Origin: Bacteroidota bacterium
GTDB taxonomy: Bacteria; Bacteroidota; Bacteroidia; Chitinophagales; LD1
Direction: 5' to 3'
Assembly (NCBI GenBank): GCA_018267355.1
Contig: JAFDYP010000106.1
Coordinates: 1-7,181, forward strand
Length of the DNA stretch: 7,181 bases
Within the stretch, counting starts at the first letter, position 1, and every line of letters begins with the position of its first letter. Positions 5,819-7,181 of the stretch are shown here, one piece after another. The notes below the pieces were generated by a model that did not search any database, was not told where the DNA came from, and saw nothing but the letters and a program-made list of their open reading frames with translations. Made by a program: the position numbers and the translations under genes.

Positions 5819-7181
5819 TCAATGCGCGTCCAGCCAGTTGGTCCCCACACCGGTGCCGATCTCGATGGGTACACAGGTTTTGATGGCATGGATCATCTTG
5901 TCAGAGATAATAGGCTTGATCTCCTCCAGTTCATCTTTATGCGCATCAAACACCAATTCATCATGCACCTGTAGTGTCATACGGCTTTTGAAATTGCGCT
6001 TTTTGAATTCCCCATATATACCGATCATCGCTATCTTGATCATATCTGCAGCAGAACCTTGCACTGGTGCATTGATGGCATTTCGCTCGGCAAAACCACG
6101 CACGGTGAAGTTACTGGAGTTGATATCTTTCAGATAGCGCCTGCGGCCCATCATAGTCTTTACGTAACCATTCTTGCGCGCAAACTCAATGTTGTAATTC
6201 ATGTATTCCTTGATACCTGGGAATTGCACAAAGTAATTATCTATGATAGACTTCGCCTCGCTGCGCGGTATACCGAGATTTTCCGCCAGGCCAAATGCCC
6301 CCTGCCCGTAGATGATACCGAAGTTCACACTCTTAGCCTTGTAGCGCATCTCTTTCGTCACTTCTTCATAAGGCACACCGTAAACTTTGGCCGCTGTAGC
6401 AGTGTGGATGTCCAGCTTTTGCTGGAAGGCCTCGGTCATCCCCTTATCCCCACTCATTTCTGCTACGAGTCTCAACTCTATCTGAGAGTAGTCTGCAGAG
6501 AGCAGGATATGATCCGCATCGCGCGCTATAAATGCCTTGCGCATCATACGCCCGCGCTCCGTACGCACTGGTATGTTTTGCAGGTTTGGTGCTATAGAGC
6601 TGAGACGACCGGTAGCTGCTATGGTCTGGTTGAAAGTAGTGTGTATCCGGCCCGTCTTGGGGTTGATCAGCTCAGGCAGGGCATCTACATAGGTAGATTT
6701 CAGCTTGGCTATCTCGCGGTAGTCCAGTATGAGTGCTACTATCGGATATTCGTTTGCCAGTTTGGAAAGCACAGCCTCATTGGTAGATGCCTGCCCTGTG
6801 GCTGTCTTCTTATCCTGCGGGATATTGAGATGCTTGAAAAGCACCTCGCCCATCTGCTTTGGCGAGTCGATATTAAACTTCAATCCCGCCAGCGTATATA
6901 TCTGATCCTCCAGCGCGGTGAGATCCACCTGGAGAACCTTAGAGTATTCTCGTAGGAATTCCTCATCCACCTTCACGCCCTCGCGCTCCATACCGGCCAG
7001 CACGGGTATCAGCGGGTGCTCGATGTCATTCAGCACTGATGTCAGCTCTCTGGCCTCCACCATCGGCGCTATCACACCTTTCAGCTGCCAGGTGATGTCA
7101 GCATCCTCTGCAGCGTATTCGGCTATTTTATCCAGAGGCACATCGCGCATATTGCCCTGGTTTTTACCCTTCTTGCCTATC
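5819..7181 (-). CDS. polA: DNA polymerase I, C-terminal part (5' end outside window)
   Basis: DNA polymerase I fills gaps during excision repair and replaces RNA primers of Okazaki fragments. The frame stays open from the right edge of the window, so the N-terminal 5' nuclease and most of the 3'-5' exonuclease domain lie outside. In residues counted from the internal Met at 7150: the exonuclease motif III YAAEDADIT (12-20) is intact, then thumb and fingers, polymerase motif A (SADYSQIELR, 218-227, D220), the O-helix motif B (R269, K273, F277, Y281 and G282), and motif C (QVHDELV, 394-400, with D397 and E398). The C-terminus (TNWLDAH) ends as in other PolA proteins. F277 is at the position that disfavours dideoxynucleotides in E. 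coli Pol I. The internal Met is not the start, since conserved sequence (IGKKGKNQGN) continues upstream. The intact motif III suggests, but does not prove, proofreading activity. Confidence 0.97.
   Translation of the reverse strand, partial: IGKKGKNQGNMRDVPLDKIAEYAAEDADITWQLKGVIAPMVEARELTSVLNDIEHPLIPVLAGMEREGVKVDEEFLREYSKVLQVDLTALEDQIYTLAGLKFNIDSPKQMGEVLFKHLNIPQDKKTATGQASTNEAVLSKLANEYPIVALILDYREIAKLKSTYVDALPELINPKTGRIHTTFNQTIAATGRLSSIAPNLQNIPVRTERGRMMRKAFIARDADHILLSADYSQIELRLVAEMSGDKGMTEAFQQKLDIHTATAAKVYGVPYEEVTKEMRYKAKSVNFGIIYGQGAFGLAENLGIPRSEAKSIIDNYFVQFPGIKEYMNYNIEFARKNGYVKTMMGRRRYLKDINSSNFTVRGFAERNAINAPVQGSAADMIKIAMIGIYGEFKKRNFKSRMTLQVHDELVFDAHKDELEEIKPIISDKMIHAIKTCVPIEIGTGVGTNWLDAH

Noticed and set aside
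6059..6955. A 298-codon open frame on the plus strand opposite polA
   Set aside because: It lies entirely antisense to the highly conserved polymerase sequence, has no recognisable domain and is rich in His, Arg and Leu as expected from the complementary strand; it is a shadow.
1..7181. CRISPR array, insertion sequence, toxin-antitoxin pair or tRNA gene
   Set aside because: No regularly spaced repeats, transposase motifs, small toxin-like gene pair or cloverleaf sequence was seen; nearly all bases are accounted for by the eight genes.

Overview
The window looks like core chromosome of a member of the phylum Bacteroidota, probably a Chitinophagia- or Sphingobacteriia-like lineage with fairly balanced base composition. 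The support is the style of the SufE, RecR and PolA proteins, the scarcity of Shine-Dalgarno sequences, and the presence of TAnnTTTG-type promoter -7 boxes, which are the Bacteroidota consensus. The genus cannot be fixed from this sequence alone. I see no mobile element, CRISPR array, rRNA or tRNA gene. No stretch of more than 300 bases lacks a gene; the largest intergenic gap is 72 bases.

Left to right: the 3' end of sufE (1-314, +) runs into a leftward operon that ends 2 bases away from it. Read in its own direction, that operon (4274 to 317, -) is recR, a membrane O-acyltransferase of the acyltransferase-3 family, a 641-residue membrane glycosyltransferase, and a 101-residue secreted protein of unknown function. 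Its junctions are TGATG, TGA-CCC-TTG and ATGA, so the four genes are very probably transcribed and translated as one coupled unit. A 72-base divergent promoter region (4275-4346) contains an imperfect inverted repeat that carries a TATTTTTG box on each strand. It separates recR from a rightward Dpm1-like family 2 glycosyltransferase (4347-5060, +). That gene converges on another small family 2 glycosyltransferase (5067-5774, -), which lies 44 bases downstream of polA (5819-7181, -; its 5' end is outside the window).

Functionally, housekeeping genes (Fe-S cluster assembly, recombinational repair, DNA polymerase I) are interleaved with four genes for cell-surface glycan synthesis: three GT2 enzymes and one O-acyltransferase. 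The acyltransferase and large glycosyltransferase probably act on the same lipid-linked or surface glycan at the inner membrane. The two small soluble glycosyltransferases may make polyprenyl-phosphate sugars or transfer sugars in the same or a related pathway.

The most interesting points are: the large glycosyltransferase, which appears to be a GT-A domain fused to a WcaJ/WbaP-like phosphoglycosyltransferase scaffold lacking its catalytic core; the same-frame single-stop junction between it and the acyltransferase; the mirrored promoter region; and a DIN replacement of the DXD motif in the second small glycosyltransferase. I found no convincing wholly new defence or mobile system.
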